The notes: generated by a model not told the origin, from the letters alone. DNA of 14,150 nucleotides from UBA6770 sp965661115 (GCA_965661115.1 CBFICO010000062.1:1-14150); one strand, 5' to 3'; shown: positions 1-7,402, counted from the first letter of the stretch. Translations and numbers: made by a program.

Positions 1-965
1 GAAGCAGCTGCGCGCTGCACCAATGAGGTAACCCAACCCAAACTAGCAACTGGCCAAGTAAGCATGTTTACGTAAATCACAAACTCGGCAATATTACCCA
101 TGCTAATTTTTCCTTCAATGGCTAGTTTACCACCAATAAACACGGTAAGAATTGTACTCAAACCAATCAGTAAAGTCATTAAGGGTAAGAAGATGGCGTT
201 TACTCGAACCAAATCTAGGTTTTTGTCGCGGTAATCGCCTAATTCGGTGGCAAAAAAGGATTCTTTATCCGCTTGCTGATTGTAGGCTTTTATCACTCTA
301 ATTCCCGAGAGGGCTTCTTGCACAAACGTGCTCAAGGCGGAAAGTTGTCGTTGAATTATCTCACTTTTTTTGTTGATGATATTGCTTACGTAATAAATGC
401 CAATACTTAACAAGGGCAGAGGGGTGAGTACATAAATGGTAAGTTCTACATTTACGTTCAACATAGCAGAAATCACCATAGTAAACAACACAAACAAGTT
501 TATGGTGTACATAATCGCTGGGCCGAAATACATGCGTACTTTGCTTACGTCGTCGCTTATGCGGTTCATTAAATCGCCTGTATTGTTTTTGCGGTAAAAG
601 CCAAGCTCCAAGTTTTGATACTGCTGAAAAATCTCGTTTTTCATGTCGTATTCAATTAAGCGAGACTTTACAATAATGGTCATTCTGGTCATGAACAAGA
701 AAAAGCCGTTTAAAATTGCAAATCCAATTACTAATCCTCCATAAATCAAAAGCTGCTCATATAAGTTTTCGTAAAATACAGTATCCTGATTTAAACTAGC
801 TAATGAAGTTGTGTCTGTAGCTTCTAAAACAGTATCAAAGGCTTTACGAATTACTTGTACTGGATATATTGAAAACAGCTTTGAAATAGACACAAACAAA
901 ATGCCTAGAAATAACCTCCAACGGTATTTCCAGAAGTATTTGTTTAGTGAAAAAAGTGCCTTCAT
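1..965 (-). CDS. ABC exporter, N-terminal transmembrane half (partial, MsbA/MdlB-like)
   Basis: Reading leftward from an ATG at 963-965, the frame stays open for 321 codons to the window edge, so the nucleotide-binding domain lies outside. The visible part is a type I ABC exporter membrane domain. Hydrophobic helices lie at about residues 17-36, 73-92, 150-168, 175-193, 257-278 and 290-310. Family-typical stretches are TGDLMNRISDDV (129-140), the cytoplasmic coupling region, and STFVQEALSGIRVIKAY (212-228). By family it would work as a dimer exporting a lipid, drug or peptide with ATP. The substrate cannot be told from this half. It is divergent from the dehydrogenase gene, with 113 bp between starts and a TAnnTTTG motif on this strand. 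Walker and signature motifs cannot be checked here. Confidence 0.9.
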   Translation of the reverse strand, partial: MKALFSLNKYFWKYRWRLFLGILFVSISKLFSIYPVQVIRKAFDTVLEATDTTSLASLNQDTVFYENLYEQLLIYGGLVIGFAILNGFFLFMTRMTIIVKSRLIEYDMKNEIFQQYQNLELGFYRKNNTGDLMNRISDDVSKVRMYFGPAIMYTINLFVLFTMVISAMLNVNVELTIYVLTPLPLLSIGIYYVSNIINKKSEIIQRQLSALSTFVQEALSGIRVIKAYNQQADKESFFATELGDYRDKNLDLVRVNAIFLPLMTLLIGLSTILTVFIGGKLAIEGKISMGNIAEFVIYVNMLTWPVASLGWVTSLVQRAAA

Positions 966-1003
966 GTACGCTAATTTTCGCTGCTAAGGGGAGGTAAAAT
1001 AAC

Positions 1004-1011
1004 TACTTTTG
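1004..1011 (+). promoter_or_regulatory. Putative -7 promoter element for the dehydrogenase-nusB-upp operon
   Basis: TACTTTTG matches TAnnTTTG exactly and lies 67 bp before the dehydrogenase ATG. The -33 region has no clear TTG; the nearest candidate, TTTTCG at 975-980, is weak. It is followed directly by the dyad TTGCCGC (1012-1018) / GCGGCAA (1027-1033). Confidence 0.5.
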
Positions 1012-1030
1012 TTGCCGCCCAAACGAGCGG

Positions 1031-1038
1031 CAAATGTA
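1031..1038 (-). promoter_or_regulatory. Putative -7 promoter element for the ABC exporter gene
   Basis: On the minus strand the sequence reads TACATTTG, an exact match to the Bacteroidota consensus TAnnTTTG, about 65 bp before the exporter ATG. I see no clear TTG box about 19 bp upstream. It faces the plus-strand motif at 1004-1011, so the two predicted transcripts would overlap at their 5' ends. Confidence 0.5.
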
Positions 1039-1078
1039 TGCAGACAAGTTGGCTGTATTCAGTTAAAAGTTATTAGAA

Positions 1079-2167
1079 ATGAGTAATTCCCCCATTCAAT
1101 CGAGTGTAATTGAGCACATGATGCTCAAGGAACACGAACAAGTAGTTTTTTGCACCGATAAAGCTACTGGACTTGCAGCAATTATAGCAATTCACGATAC
1201 TACATTAGGGCCTGCTTTAGGCGGAACTAGAATGTGGAATTATGCTACCGAAGCCGAGGCGATAAATGATGTGTTACGACTTTCTAGGGGAATGTCTTAT
1301 AAAGCTGCTATTAGCGGACTTAACCTTGGTGGTGGTAAAGCGGTAATTATTGGCAATTCAAGAACCCAAAAGAACGAGGCGCTTATGCGTCGTTTTGGAA
1401 AGTTTGTGGATAGCCTTGACGGCAAATACATTACAGCGGAAGATGTTGGAATGTCGCCGTTAGACATGGAGTACATTCACGATGAAACAGATCACGTTGT
1501 AGGTATTCCAGAATCGCTTGGCGGCGGAGGAGACCCATCTCCAGTTACGGCTTATGGCGTTTATATGGGCATGAAAGCATCGGCTAAAAAGATGTTTGGT
1601 TCAGATAATTTGAGTGGAAAACGCGTTATAGTTCAAGGTGCTGGACATGTAGGGCAATATCTTATTGGTTATTTGGTAAAAGAAGGTGCTAAAGTTGGCG
1701 TTTCTGATATTTTCCAAGATAAATTGGATGAGGTGGCTAATAAGTTTAATGGTGTTGATGTAGTTGATCCAAATGGAATCTATTCAGAAGCTATGGATAT
1801 ATATGCTCCATGTGCTCTAGGTGCTACAATCAACGACGAAACTCTTGCGCAATTAAAATGTAGCATCATTGCTGGTGCAGCTAATAATCAGTTAGCAAAC
1901 GAGGAAAAGCACGGGCAAGCTGTTTTAGACAAAGGGATGATTTACGCTCCTGATTTTTTAATTAATGCTGGTGGACTTATCAATTGCTATTCAGAACTTG
2001 AAGGCTATAACCGAGACAGGGCTATGGCTAAAACAGAGGAGATTTATAACACCACTTTAAATATTTTGAATAGAGCGGAGGAAAACAATATTCCTACTTT
2101 CAAAGCAGCAAATGAAATGGCGGAGCAACGCATAGCAGCCATTGGAAACATTAATAAAGTACTCTAA
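1079..2167 (+). CDS. Leu/Glu/Phe/Val dehydrogenase (leucine dehydrogenase type)
   Basis: The 362-residue protein has the usual length of leucine dehydrogenases. By family it oxidatively deaminates branched-chain or related amino acids to 2-oxo acids with NAD in the cytoplasm. Seen in the sequence: the glycine-rich GPALGGTRMW (44-53); the substrate lysine K75 in GMSYKAA; the catalytic lysine K87 in LGGGKAVIIG; the catalytic aspartate D122 in TAEDVG; the Rossmann loop GAGHVG (187-192); and APCALGATIN plus GAANNQL in the C-terminal half. These three residues match K68, K80 and D115 of Bacillus leucine dehydrogenase with a constant offset of seven. The ATG at 1079 gives the normal N-terminus. It is the first gene of a run with nusB (18 bp downstream) and upp. 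The exact preferred amino acid cannot be read from sequence alone. Confidence 0.92.
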   Translation: MSNSPIQSSVIEHMMLKEHEQVVFCTDKATGLAAIIAIHDTTLGPALGGTRMWNYATEAEAINDVLRLSRGMSYKAAISGLNLGGGKAVIIGNSRTQKNEALMRRFGKFVDSLDGKYITAEDVGMSPLDMEYIHDETDHVVGIPESLGGGGDPSPVTAYGVYMGMKASAKKMFGSDNLSGKRVIVQGAGHVGQYLIGYLVKEGAKVGVSDIFQDKLDEVANKFNGVDVVDPNGIYSEAMDIYAPCALGATINDETLAQLKCSIIAGAANNQLANEEKHGQAVLDKGMIYAPDFLINAGGLINCYSELEGYNRDRAMAKTEEIYNTTLNILNRAEENNIPTFKAANEMAEQRIAAIGNINKVL

Positions 2168-2185
2168 AAAAAGGTAACAACAGAT

Positions 2186-3136
2186 ATGCTGAACAGACGA
2201 TACCTTAGGGTAAAAGTACTGCAAGCACTTTACGCTTGGAATCAACAAGGTTTAGACGATTTGCCAAAAGCTGAACGCGAGCTAGACAAGAGCATTAAAC
2301 AAGTTTACGATTTGTACTTGAGTATGCTTTTGTTGGTTGAGGAGGTTTTTACTTCTGCTCAAAATCTTATTGAAACTAAAAAAGAAAAGATTCTTGCTAC
2401 CGATGAAGATTTGAACCCAAACCTTCATTTTGTTGAGAATAAAGCGTTCCAAAAAATTTCGGACAACTTTGAATATCGCAGAGGGATTGAAACTAGAAAA
2501 CTTTCCTGGGATTTAGATTCCGACAACGTTAGAAAGCTTTTTAGACAAATTGAAGCCAGCGCTATTTACAAAACCTACATGGAAAAGGAAGAAGATACGT
2601 TCAAAAAAGACAAGGAATTTTTGCTTAAAATGTACGAGCGCTTTTTTGTAGATAACGAGGTTTTTGATCAGTTGATTGAAGAGCAAAATATGTACTGGGC
2701 AATTGATTTAGAGGTAGTACATATTTCAATTATTAAAACTTTCCAAAAGCTGAAAGACCGTCATACGGTTAACGATCATGTTTTGGCAGATTTGTTTAAA
2801 GACCAAGAAGAGGACACCAAATTCATGAAAGAGCTGTTGCGTAAATCGCTTCGCTTTGATAAAGAATATGCCAGCCTAATTGAAAAGCAAACTAAGAATT
2901 GGGATGTAGATCGATTAGCACAATTGGACATTATCTTGATGAAAATGGCTTTGTGTGAGTTTGAGCATTTTTCAAATATTCCGGTAAAGGTTTCCATGAA
3001 CGAATACATCGATTTAAGCAAGAACTTCAGCACACCAAGAAGTAAAGGTTTTATTAACGGAGTGCTCGATAAGATTGTCGCAAAATGGAAAGGCGAAGGC
3101 CGAATCAATAAAACTGGTCGAGGTTTAATAGAGTAG
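2186..3136 (+). CDS. nusB: Transcription antitermination factor NusB, long Bacteroidota form
   Basis: NusB binds boxA RNA together with ribosomal protein S10 and promotes antitermination in rRNA operons. The C-terminal third is diagnostic: NWDVDRLAQLDIILMKMAL (238-256), then IPVKVSMNEYIDLSKNF (265-281) and SKGFINGVLDKI (286-297), which is the classic NusB ending. The N-terminus RRYLRVKVLQALYAW (4-18) corresponds to the arginine-rich first helix. At 316 residues it is more than twice the length of enterobacterial NusB (about 140). The extra charged helical segment in the middle (roughly 40-200) is the usual state in Bacteroidota. The start codon lies 18 bp after the dehydrogenase stop and the stop is one base before upp, so it sits mid-operon. 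Confidence 0.93.
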   Translation: MLNRRYLRVKVLQALYAWNQQGLDDLPKAERELDKSIKQVYDLYLSMLLLVEEVFTSAQNLIETKKEKILATDEDLNPNLHFVENKAFQKISDNFEYRRGIETRKLSWDLDSDNVRKLFRQIEASAIYKTYMEKEEDTFKKDKEFLLKMYERFFVDNEVFDQLIEEQNMYWAIDLEVVHISIIKTFQKLKDRHTVNDHVLADLFKDQEEDTKFMKELLRKSLRFDKEYASLIEKQTKNWDVDRLAQLDIILMKMALCEFEHFSNIPVKVSMNEYIDLSKNFSTPRSKGFINGVLDKIVAKWKGEGRINKTGRGLIE

Positions 3137-3137
3137 T

Positions 3138-3788
3138 ATGAAAACGCTTATTCTGAATCGAAAAAACACGGTAGTAAACAGCTTTTTAGCTGAGCTACGC
3201 GATGTAACTATTCAAAAGGATGCCATGCGGTTCAGAAAAAACATTAACCGAATTGGTTGGTTTTTAGCCTACGAAGCTTCTCAAGAATTTGAATACTTAT
3301 CTAACGAGGTTCAAACTCCACTTGCAGTAGCAAAAGAAAACCTTATAAATGATAAAGTGGTTGTTGCTTCGGTGCTTAGAGCTGGAATGCCTTTGCATAA
3401 TGGAGTTTTAGATGTTTTTGATAAAGCCGAAAATGCTTTTGTTTCAGCCTATCGAATTGAAAATCCCGATGGAAGTTTAGACTTTAAGGTGGAGTACAAT
3501 GCTGCACCAAATCTTGAAGGAAAAACCCTTTTGCTTTGCGACCCTATGCTCGCTACCGGCAACTCTATGTTGTTAGCTTATCAAGTGCTTTTAAAACATG
3601 GCACTCCAAAGCAGGTAGTGATTTTGTCTGTAATTGGTAGCGAGCAAGGTTTACAGTTCGTTGAGCAAAATTTCCCTGAAAACACCACTTTGTATATCGC
3701 TGCGGTTGATCCAATTCTCAACGAGCAATCGTACATTGTGCCTGGGTTAGGCGATGCAGGCGATTTGTGCTACGGAGTTAAGGAGTAA
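3138..3788 (+). CDS. upp: Uracil phosphoribosyltransferase
   Basis: This enzyme salvages uracil by joining it to PRPP to give UMP and pyrophosphate in the cytoplasm. The 216 residues have the normal family length. Visible motifs: VLRAGMPLHNGV (79-90); the PRPP-binding loop LLCDPMLATGNS (132-143); and the uracil-binding C-terminus PGLGDAGD (202-209). The PRPP loop ends in GNS where enterobacterial Upp has GGS, a modest lineage difference. The ATG follows the nusB stop with a single base between, suggesting translational coupling. The stop is 11 bp from the end of the convergent acs gene, with no clear terminator in the gap. Confidence 0.94.
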   Translation: MKTLILNRKNTVVNSFLAELRDVTIQKDAMRFRKNINRIGWFLAYEASQEFEYLSNEVQTPLAVAKENLINDKVVVASVLRAGMPLHNGVLDVFDKAENAFVSAYRIENPDGSLDFKVEYNAAPNLEGKTLLLCDPMLATGNSMLLAYQVLLKHGTPKQVVILSVIGSEQGLQFVEQNFPENTTLYIAAVDPILNEQSYIVPGLGDAGDLCYGVKE

Positions 3789-3799
3789 ATACCTTTAGG

Positions 3800-5710
3800 T
3801 CACACCAGGGCATTATCCATAATTTCTTGAACACATTCTGGATTCAATAGAGTAGAAGTATCCCCCAAATTGGAAGTGTCTTTCGAAGCAATTTTTCTGA
3901 GAATTCGACGCATAATTTTACCAGAACGCGTTTTAGGTAATCCGTTAGTAAACTGAATTTTATCCAATTTTGCAATTGGTCCAATGTGCTCGGTGATAAT
4001 CTGATTTATCTCTTTTCTAAGGTTATCGTGATTGCGGTCTTCACCTGTTTCCTTTAAAGTAACATAGCCATACAGTGCGTTGCCTTTTACATCGTGCGGA
4101 AAACCAACAATGGCGGACTCAGCAACCGCAGGGTGTTCGTTTATGGCATCCTCAATGGGTGCGGTTCCTAAGTTATGGCCAGAGACAATAATTACATCGT
4201 CAACTCTTCCGGTAATTCGATAATAACCTACTGTATCTCGCAATGCGCCATCACCTGTAAAGTATTTGTTCTCAAATGTCGAAAAATAGGTGTCTTTGTA
4301 GCGATGGTGATTTCCCCAAATGGTTCTAGCCATTGAAGGCCAAGGGAATTTTATGCAAAGGCTACCAGTAACCTGTTTACCTTCAATTTCGTTTTTGTTT
4401 TCGTCCATTAAAGCAGGCTGAATTCCCGGCAATGGCAAGGTTGCATAAGTTGGAATTGTTGGGGTAACGTAAGGACTAGGTGAGAGCATTATTCCACCCG
4501 TTTCGGTTTGCCACCATGTATCCACAATCGGTGCTTGACCTTTACCTACGTTATCGTTGTACCAGTGCCATGCTTCTTCGTTGATAGGTTCGCCAACCGT
4601 ACCCAGCACTTTTAAAGAACTTAAATCGTGCTTAGTTACATTTTCCAAACTTTCTTTAGCTAAGGCTCTAATGGCAGTAGGAGCGGTGTAGAATTGATTC
4701 ACCTTGTGCTTTTCAACTATTTCCCAAAACCGTCCAAAATCTGGGTAGGAGGGAACGCCCTCAAACATAACGGTAGTTGCGCCATTGCATAGCGGACCGT
4801 AAACAATGTAACTATGGCCCGTTATCCATCCAATATCGGCAGTACACCAATACACGTCGGGATCGCAGTAATTAAAAACATTTTTAAAGGTGTAAGCTGA
4901 GTAAACCATATAACCACCTGTTGAATGCACCATACCTTTTGGCATGCCCGTAGAGCCAGAAGTATAAAGAATAAAAAGCGGGTCTTCGGAGTCCATTATT
5001 ACTGGGACACATTCTATACTTGCTTCATCTAGTAAAGGTTGTAACCATTTATCACGACCACCTTGCATACTTATTTCTGACCCAATTCTCTTTGCTACTA
5101 AAACCGTCTTTACGCACGGGCAATCTTTTAAAGCCTCGTCAACAATTCCCTTTAAATCAATGGTTTTAGCTCCGCGATAAGAACCATCTGAGGTTATTAC
5201 CATTTTACATTCAGCATCATTAATTCTGGTAGCCAAAGCAGTACTTGAAAACCCCGCAAAAACCACCGAATGTATTGCGCCAATTCGCGCACAAGCCAAC
5301 ACAGAAATAGCCAATTCCGGAATCATAGGAAGATAAATACAAACTCTATCGCCCTTTTTTATGCCGTTGGCTTTCAGTACGTTACTGAATTTATTAACCC
5401 TTTCCGATAGTTCACCATAGGTAATGTGCTGTGCCTCTTCTTTTGGGGCGTTTGGTTCAAATAAAATGGCTGTCTTATCCTTTTTCGTAAACAGATGACG
5501 GTCAATACAATTTTCGGTAATGTTGAGCTTTGCGCCCTTAAACCAAGAGACCTCTGGTTTGGTAAAATCCCATTCCAGCACTTTATCCCATTTCTTGCGC
5601 CAAACAAAATGTTCTTCAGCTATTTCTGACCAAAAGTTCTCTGGTTCTGTAACTGATTTTCGGTAAACTCTGTAGTACTCTTCAAGATGCTTTATGTGAT
5701 AGTTACTCAT
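3800..5710 (-). CDS. acs: Acetyl-CoA synthetase (AMP-forming)
   Basis: Acs activates acetate to acetyl-AMP and then acetyl-CoA, feeding acetate into central metabolism. The 636 residues match the usual length of about 650. The adenylate-forming motifs appear in order: YTSGSTGMPKG (249-259, phosphate loop), GWITGHSYIVYGPL (294-307), DTWWQTETGG (397-406, whose tryptophan restricts the acyl pocket to acetate), TGDG (485-488), GRVDD (501-505) and PKTRSGKIMRR (592-602). K598 is the conserved lysine that acetylation silences in other bacteria. An oddity is SGHNLGTAPIE (510-520), where enterobacterial Acs has SGHRLGTAEIE; the arginine that helps bind the nucleotide is asparagine here. The gene converges on upp. 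I saw no TAnnTTTG motif in its 60-bp upstream region. Confidence 0.96.
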   Translation of the reverse strand: MSNYHIKHLEEYYRVYRKSVTEPENFWSEIAEEHFVWRKKWDKVLEWDFTKPEVSWFKGAKLNITENCIDRHLFTKKDKTAILFEPNAPKEEAQHITYGELSERVNKFSNVLKANGIKKGDRVCIYLPMIPELAISVLACARIGAIHSVVFAGFSSTALATRINDAECKMVITSDGSYRGAKTIDLKGIVDEALKDCPCVKTVLVAKRIGSEISMQGGRDKWLQPLLDEASIECVPVIMDSEDPLFILYTSGSTGMPKGMVHSTGGYMVYSAYTFKNVFNYCDPDVYWCTADIGWITGHSYIVYGPLCNGATTVMFEGVPSYPDFGRFWEIVEKHKVNQFYTAPTAIRALAKESLENVTKHDLSSLKVLGTVGEPINEEAWHWYNDNVGKGQAPIVDTWWQTETGGIMLSPSPYVTPTIPTYATLPLPGIQPALMDENKNEIEGKQVTGSLCIKFPWPSMARTIWGNHHRYKDTYFSTFENKYFTGDGALRDTVGYYRITGRVDDVIIVSGHNLGTAPIEDAINEHPAVAESAIVGFPHDVKGNALYGYVTLKETGEDRNHDNLRKEINQIITEHIGPIAKLDKIQFTNGLPKTRSGKIMRRILRKIASKDTSNLGDTSTLLNPECVQEIMDNALV

Positions 5711-5751
5711 GAATATCTGTTTTATAGGCTATACTGTCCAATAATAATGGT

Positions 5752-5859
5752 ACTGTCAGTTCGAGTGAATTTCGGAGAAATTTGTATCGAGAATGACAGA
5801 GCCTCTGTCTATTTCTCGATACATGTTGCTCATTCTTCGCAAAACACTCGAAGTGACAC
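5752..5859. repeat. Long imperfect inverted repeat (REP/BIME-like)
   Basis: Two arms of about 50 bp face each other around position 5802. The centre is an exact 7-bp palindrome, GACAGAG (5795-5801) and CTCTGTC (5803-5809). Further out, both arms read GTATCGAGAA and TTCGAGTG, with a few gaps and mismatches, out to about 5753 and 5857. The element lies between the acs start and the terminator of the small secreted protein gene. An 11-mer from it (TCGAGAATGAC, 5787-5797) recurs at 13355-13365. I infer an interspersed palindromic repeat; its genome copy number is unknown. Confidence 0.7.
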
Positions 5860-5877
5860 AATGGTTAACTTCCCTTT

Positions 5878-5911
5878 AAAAAAAAAATCCCCTCGAAACT
5901 CAAAGGGATTT
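5878..5911 (-). terminator. Rho-independent terminator of the small secreted protein gene
   Basis: Read on the minus strand, AAATCCC (5911-5905) can pair with GGGATTT (5891-5885). The T-tract of that strand then continues to 5878. It starts 26 bp after the stop codon of the minus-strand gene at 5937-6161, so it most likely ends that transcript. Confidence 0.65.
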
Positions 5912-5936
5912 ATCAAAACAAAAATTCAATTATTAT

Positions 5937-6161
5937 TTAACTGGTTTTCTTCGCACCTGCGCAGCAGCCACCAGCTCCGGCTTTACTTTCACAACCTTTC
6001 TTAGTTGTTTCAGATTTCTTATTCTTTTTAGATTTCTTTTCTTTTTTCCCTTTCTCTACAGCAGCAATATTATCGGTTGAGTTCATGCAAGTTAATGCCG
6101 ACGCAATTGAATAGCTAACTAAAGCACCTGCAAGTAGAGCGATTGTAAAATATTTTTTCAT
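5937..6161 (-). CDS. Small secreted Lys/Cys-rich protein of unknown function
   Basis: The 74-residue product begins with a clear signal peptide: MKK, a hydrophobic core to about residue 19, and a likely cleavage site after the small residues SIASA (18-22). The mature part has a run of lysines (38-49, nearly every residue Lys, Glu, Ser or Asn) and a C-terminal Gly/Ala/Cys segment, GCESKAGAGGCCAGAKK (56-72). Cysteines are at 25, 57, 66 and 67; the adjacent pair CC is distinctive. I cannot name the family. The composition resembles small exported proteins that might bind metal or sit at the envelope, which is a guess. It has its own TAnnTTTG motif and terminator, so it is probably a real, separately transcribed gene. 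Confidence 0.7.
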   Translation of the reverse strand: MKKYFTIALLAGALVSYSIASALTCMNSTDNIAAVEKGKKEKKSKKNKKSETTKKGCESKAGAGGCCAGAKKTS

Positions 6162-6181
6162 AGTCTTTAAAATGTATTACT

Positions 6182-6189
6182 CAAATATA
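6182..6189 (-). promoter_or_regulatory. Putative -7 promoter element for the small secreted protein gene
   Basis: The minus strand reads TATATTTG, an exact TAnnTTTG match, 20 bp before the ATG at 6161. Transcription would leave a leader of only about 12-16 bases. No clear -33 TTG is visible. Confidence 0.5.
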
Positions 6190-6293
6190 AGGTCAATTTC
6201 AACACAGAAGTGTGATGTCAATTACTATGAAAGGTTAAAATTTAAAATTGGCGAAAAAACAAGGTTTAGCACAAAGTCAATCAATGCAAAAAT

Positions 6294-6301
6294 TACATTT
6301 G
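6294..6301 (+). promoter_or_regulatory. Putative -7 promoter element, rhomboid-HAD-class IV enzyme operon
   Basis: TACATTTG matches TAnnTTTG exactly, and the rhomboid ATG begins only four bases after it (6306). If transcription starts about 4-8 bases downstream, as is usual for this motif, the mRNA would be leaderless. A weak TTTAG at 6265-6269 is the only -33 candidate. Confidence 0.5.
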
Positions 6302-6305
6302 CCCT

Positions 6306-6914
6306 ATGTCCATTACGCTTATCATAATTGCAATTACGGCACTGGTTTCTATTAACTGTTTTAACAATCGCAACTGGTTTGATAAATTGATGTTTAATGC
6401 ATACGCTGCTCATCACCAAAAACAATGGTACCGAATGTTAAGCCATGCACTGGTGCACGGAGACTGGATGCATTTGTTTGTAAATATGTTTGTGTTGTGG
6501 AGCTTTGGTACCAGTGTAGAAAGGTACTTTAACGCCTACTTTGGCCTTAAGGGTAGCTTTATGTTTATTGTGCTTTATTTGGGAGGAGTAGCCTTTGCTT
6601 CGTTGCCAGCATTGTTAAAGCACAAAGACAACTATTACTACAATTCAGTAGGGGCTTCAGGTGCTGTAGGCGCTATTTTATTCGCTAGTATTTTGCTCAA
6701 TCCAATGAGTAAAATCTATTTGTTTTTTATTCCTATTGGCATTCCAGCATTTGTTTTTGGCCCATTATACATTGCTTATGAAATGTACATGGAAAAGCGC
6801 TCGAATGATAACGTAGCGCACGATGCACATTATTGGGGAGCGATATTTGGCTTTGTTCTTCCATTGCTTTTCGAACCTAAATTGTTTTTGGTTTTTGTTG
6901 ATCAAATCTTTTAG
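6306..6914 (+). CDS. Rhomboid family intramembrane serine protease
   Basis: The 202-residue, strongly hydrophobic protein has the rhomboid layout of six or so membrane segments. Catalytic features: the helix with HLFVNMFVLW (56-65), carrying the conserved H56 and N60; the serine motif GASG (116-119) with nucleophile S118; and AHDAHYWG (171-178) with catalytic H175. Rhomboids cut single-pass membrane proteins within the bilayer; the substrate here is unknown. This is a short, bacterial-core type with no extra soluble domain. The ATG at 6306 lies just after a promoter-like motif, and the stop is two bases before the HAD phosphatase start, so the two are very probably co-transcribed. Confidence 0.9.
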   Translation: MSITLIIIAITALVSINCFNNRNWFDKLMFNAYAAHHQKQWYRMLSHALVHGDWMHLFVNMFVLWSFGTSVERYFNAYFGLKGSFMFIVLYLGGVAFASLPALLKHKDNYYYNSVGASGAVGAILFASILLNPMSKIYLFFIPIGIPAFVFGPLYIAYEMYMEKRSNDNVAHDAHYWGAIFGFVLPLLFEPKLFLVFVDQIF

Positions 6915-6916
6915 CC

Positions 6917-7402
6917 ATGCGCAAGGTTGTTTTTTTAGATAGAGATGGAGTAGTGAACGTTGAGCGTGGCGAGTACACCTACAAAAAAGAGGATTTTCGT
7001 TTTACCGAAGGTTTCTTCGAAGCCTTGCAAGCCATAAATCAAAAAGGATATGAATTCATTATCATTACCAATCAAGGTGGAATTGCTAAAGGAATTTATA
7101 CCCATGAGCATGTAATAGAGTTAAATCAAATAATCTCGGAAGCATTTAAAATTCATAAGCTGCCTTTATTGGATATATTTTATTCGCCTTATCATTCATA
7201 TTTCTCTCAGTCGCTTAGTAGAAAACCGGACAGTTTAATGCTTGAGAAAGCCATCCACTTATACAATGTAAATCCGCAAAAAAGTTTAATGATTGGAGAC
7301 AGTAATAGAGATATTATTGCAGCGGAAAAAGTAGGCTTAAAGGGAATTTTAATTGAAGCAAACACCAGTTTACTGAGTATAATCGATTGGATTGGCGCAT
7401 GA
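6917..7402 (+). CDS. HAD-superfamily phosphatase, GmhB/HisB-N-like, without zinc site
   Basis: This 161-residue protein is a minimal HAD hydrolase of the IIIA type that includes heptose bisphosphate phosphatase (GmhB) and histidinol phosphatase (HisB-N). Motif I is FLDRDGVVN (6-14; nucleophile D8, acid D10), motif II is IITNQGGIAKG (49-59), motif III is RKPD (102-105, K103), and motif IV is IGDSNRD (126-132). In GmhB the loop before motif III binds zinc through CxH and CxC. Here those positions read SPYH (90-93) and SLS (99-101), so no cysteine ligand remains and the loop is shorter. A GmhB activity is therefore not assured; a related sugar-phosphate phosphatase is equally likely. Its TGA overlaps the next gene's ATG. 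Confidence 0.85.
   Translation: MRKVVFLDRDGVVNVERGEYTYKKEDFRFTEGFFEALQAINQKGYEFIIITNQGGIAKGIYTHEHVIELNQIISEAFKIHKLPLLDIFYSPYHSYFSQSLSRKPDSLMLEKAIHLYNVNPQKSLMIGDSNRDIIAAEKVGLKGILIEANTSLLSIIDWIGA

Noticed and set aside
2776..3108. Antisense 110-codon frame in nusB
   Set aside because: It is opposite the conserved NusB domain and shows no family features.
3781..3802. Bidirectional terminator between upp and acs
   Set aside because: ACCT-TT-AGGT is only a four-base stem without a T-run; not enough for a terminator call.
5687..6004. Plus-strand open frame of 105 codons before the small secreted protein gene
   Set aside because: It runs across the long inverted repeat and the terminator and overlaps the 3' end of the small gene; composition and context do not suggest a protein.
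6199..6216. Operator at TCAACACAGAAGTGTGA between the small gene and rhomboid
   Set aside because: The stem is only about four base pairs plus partial matches; too short to separate from chance.
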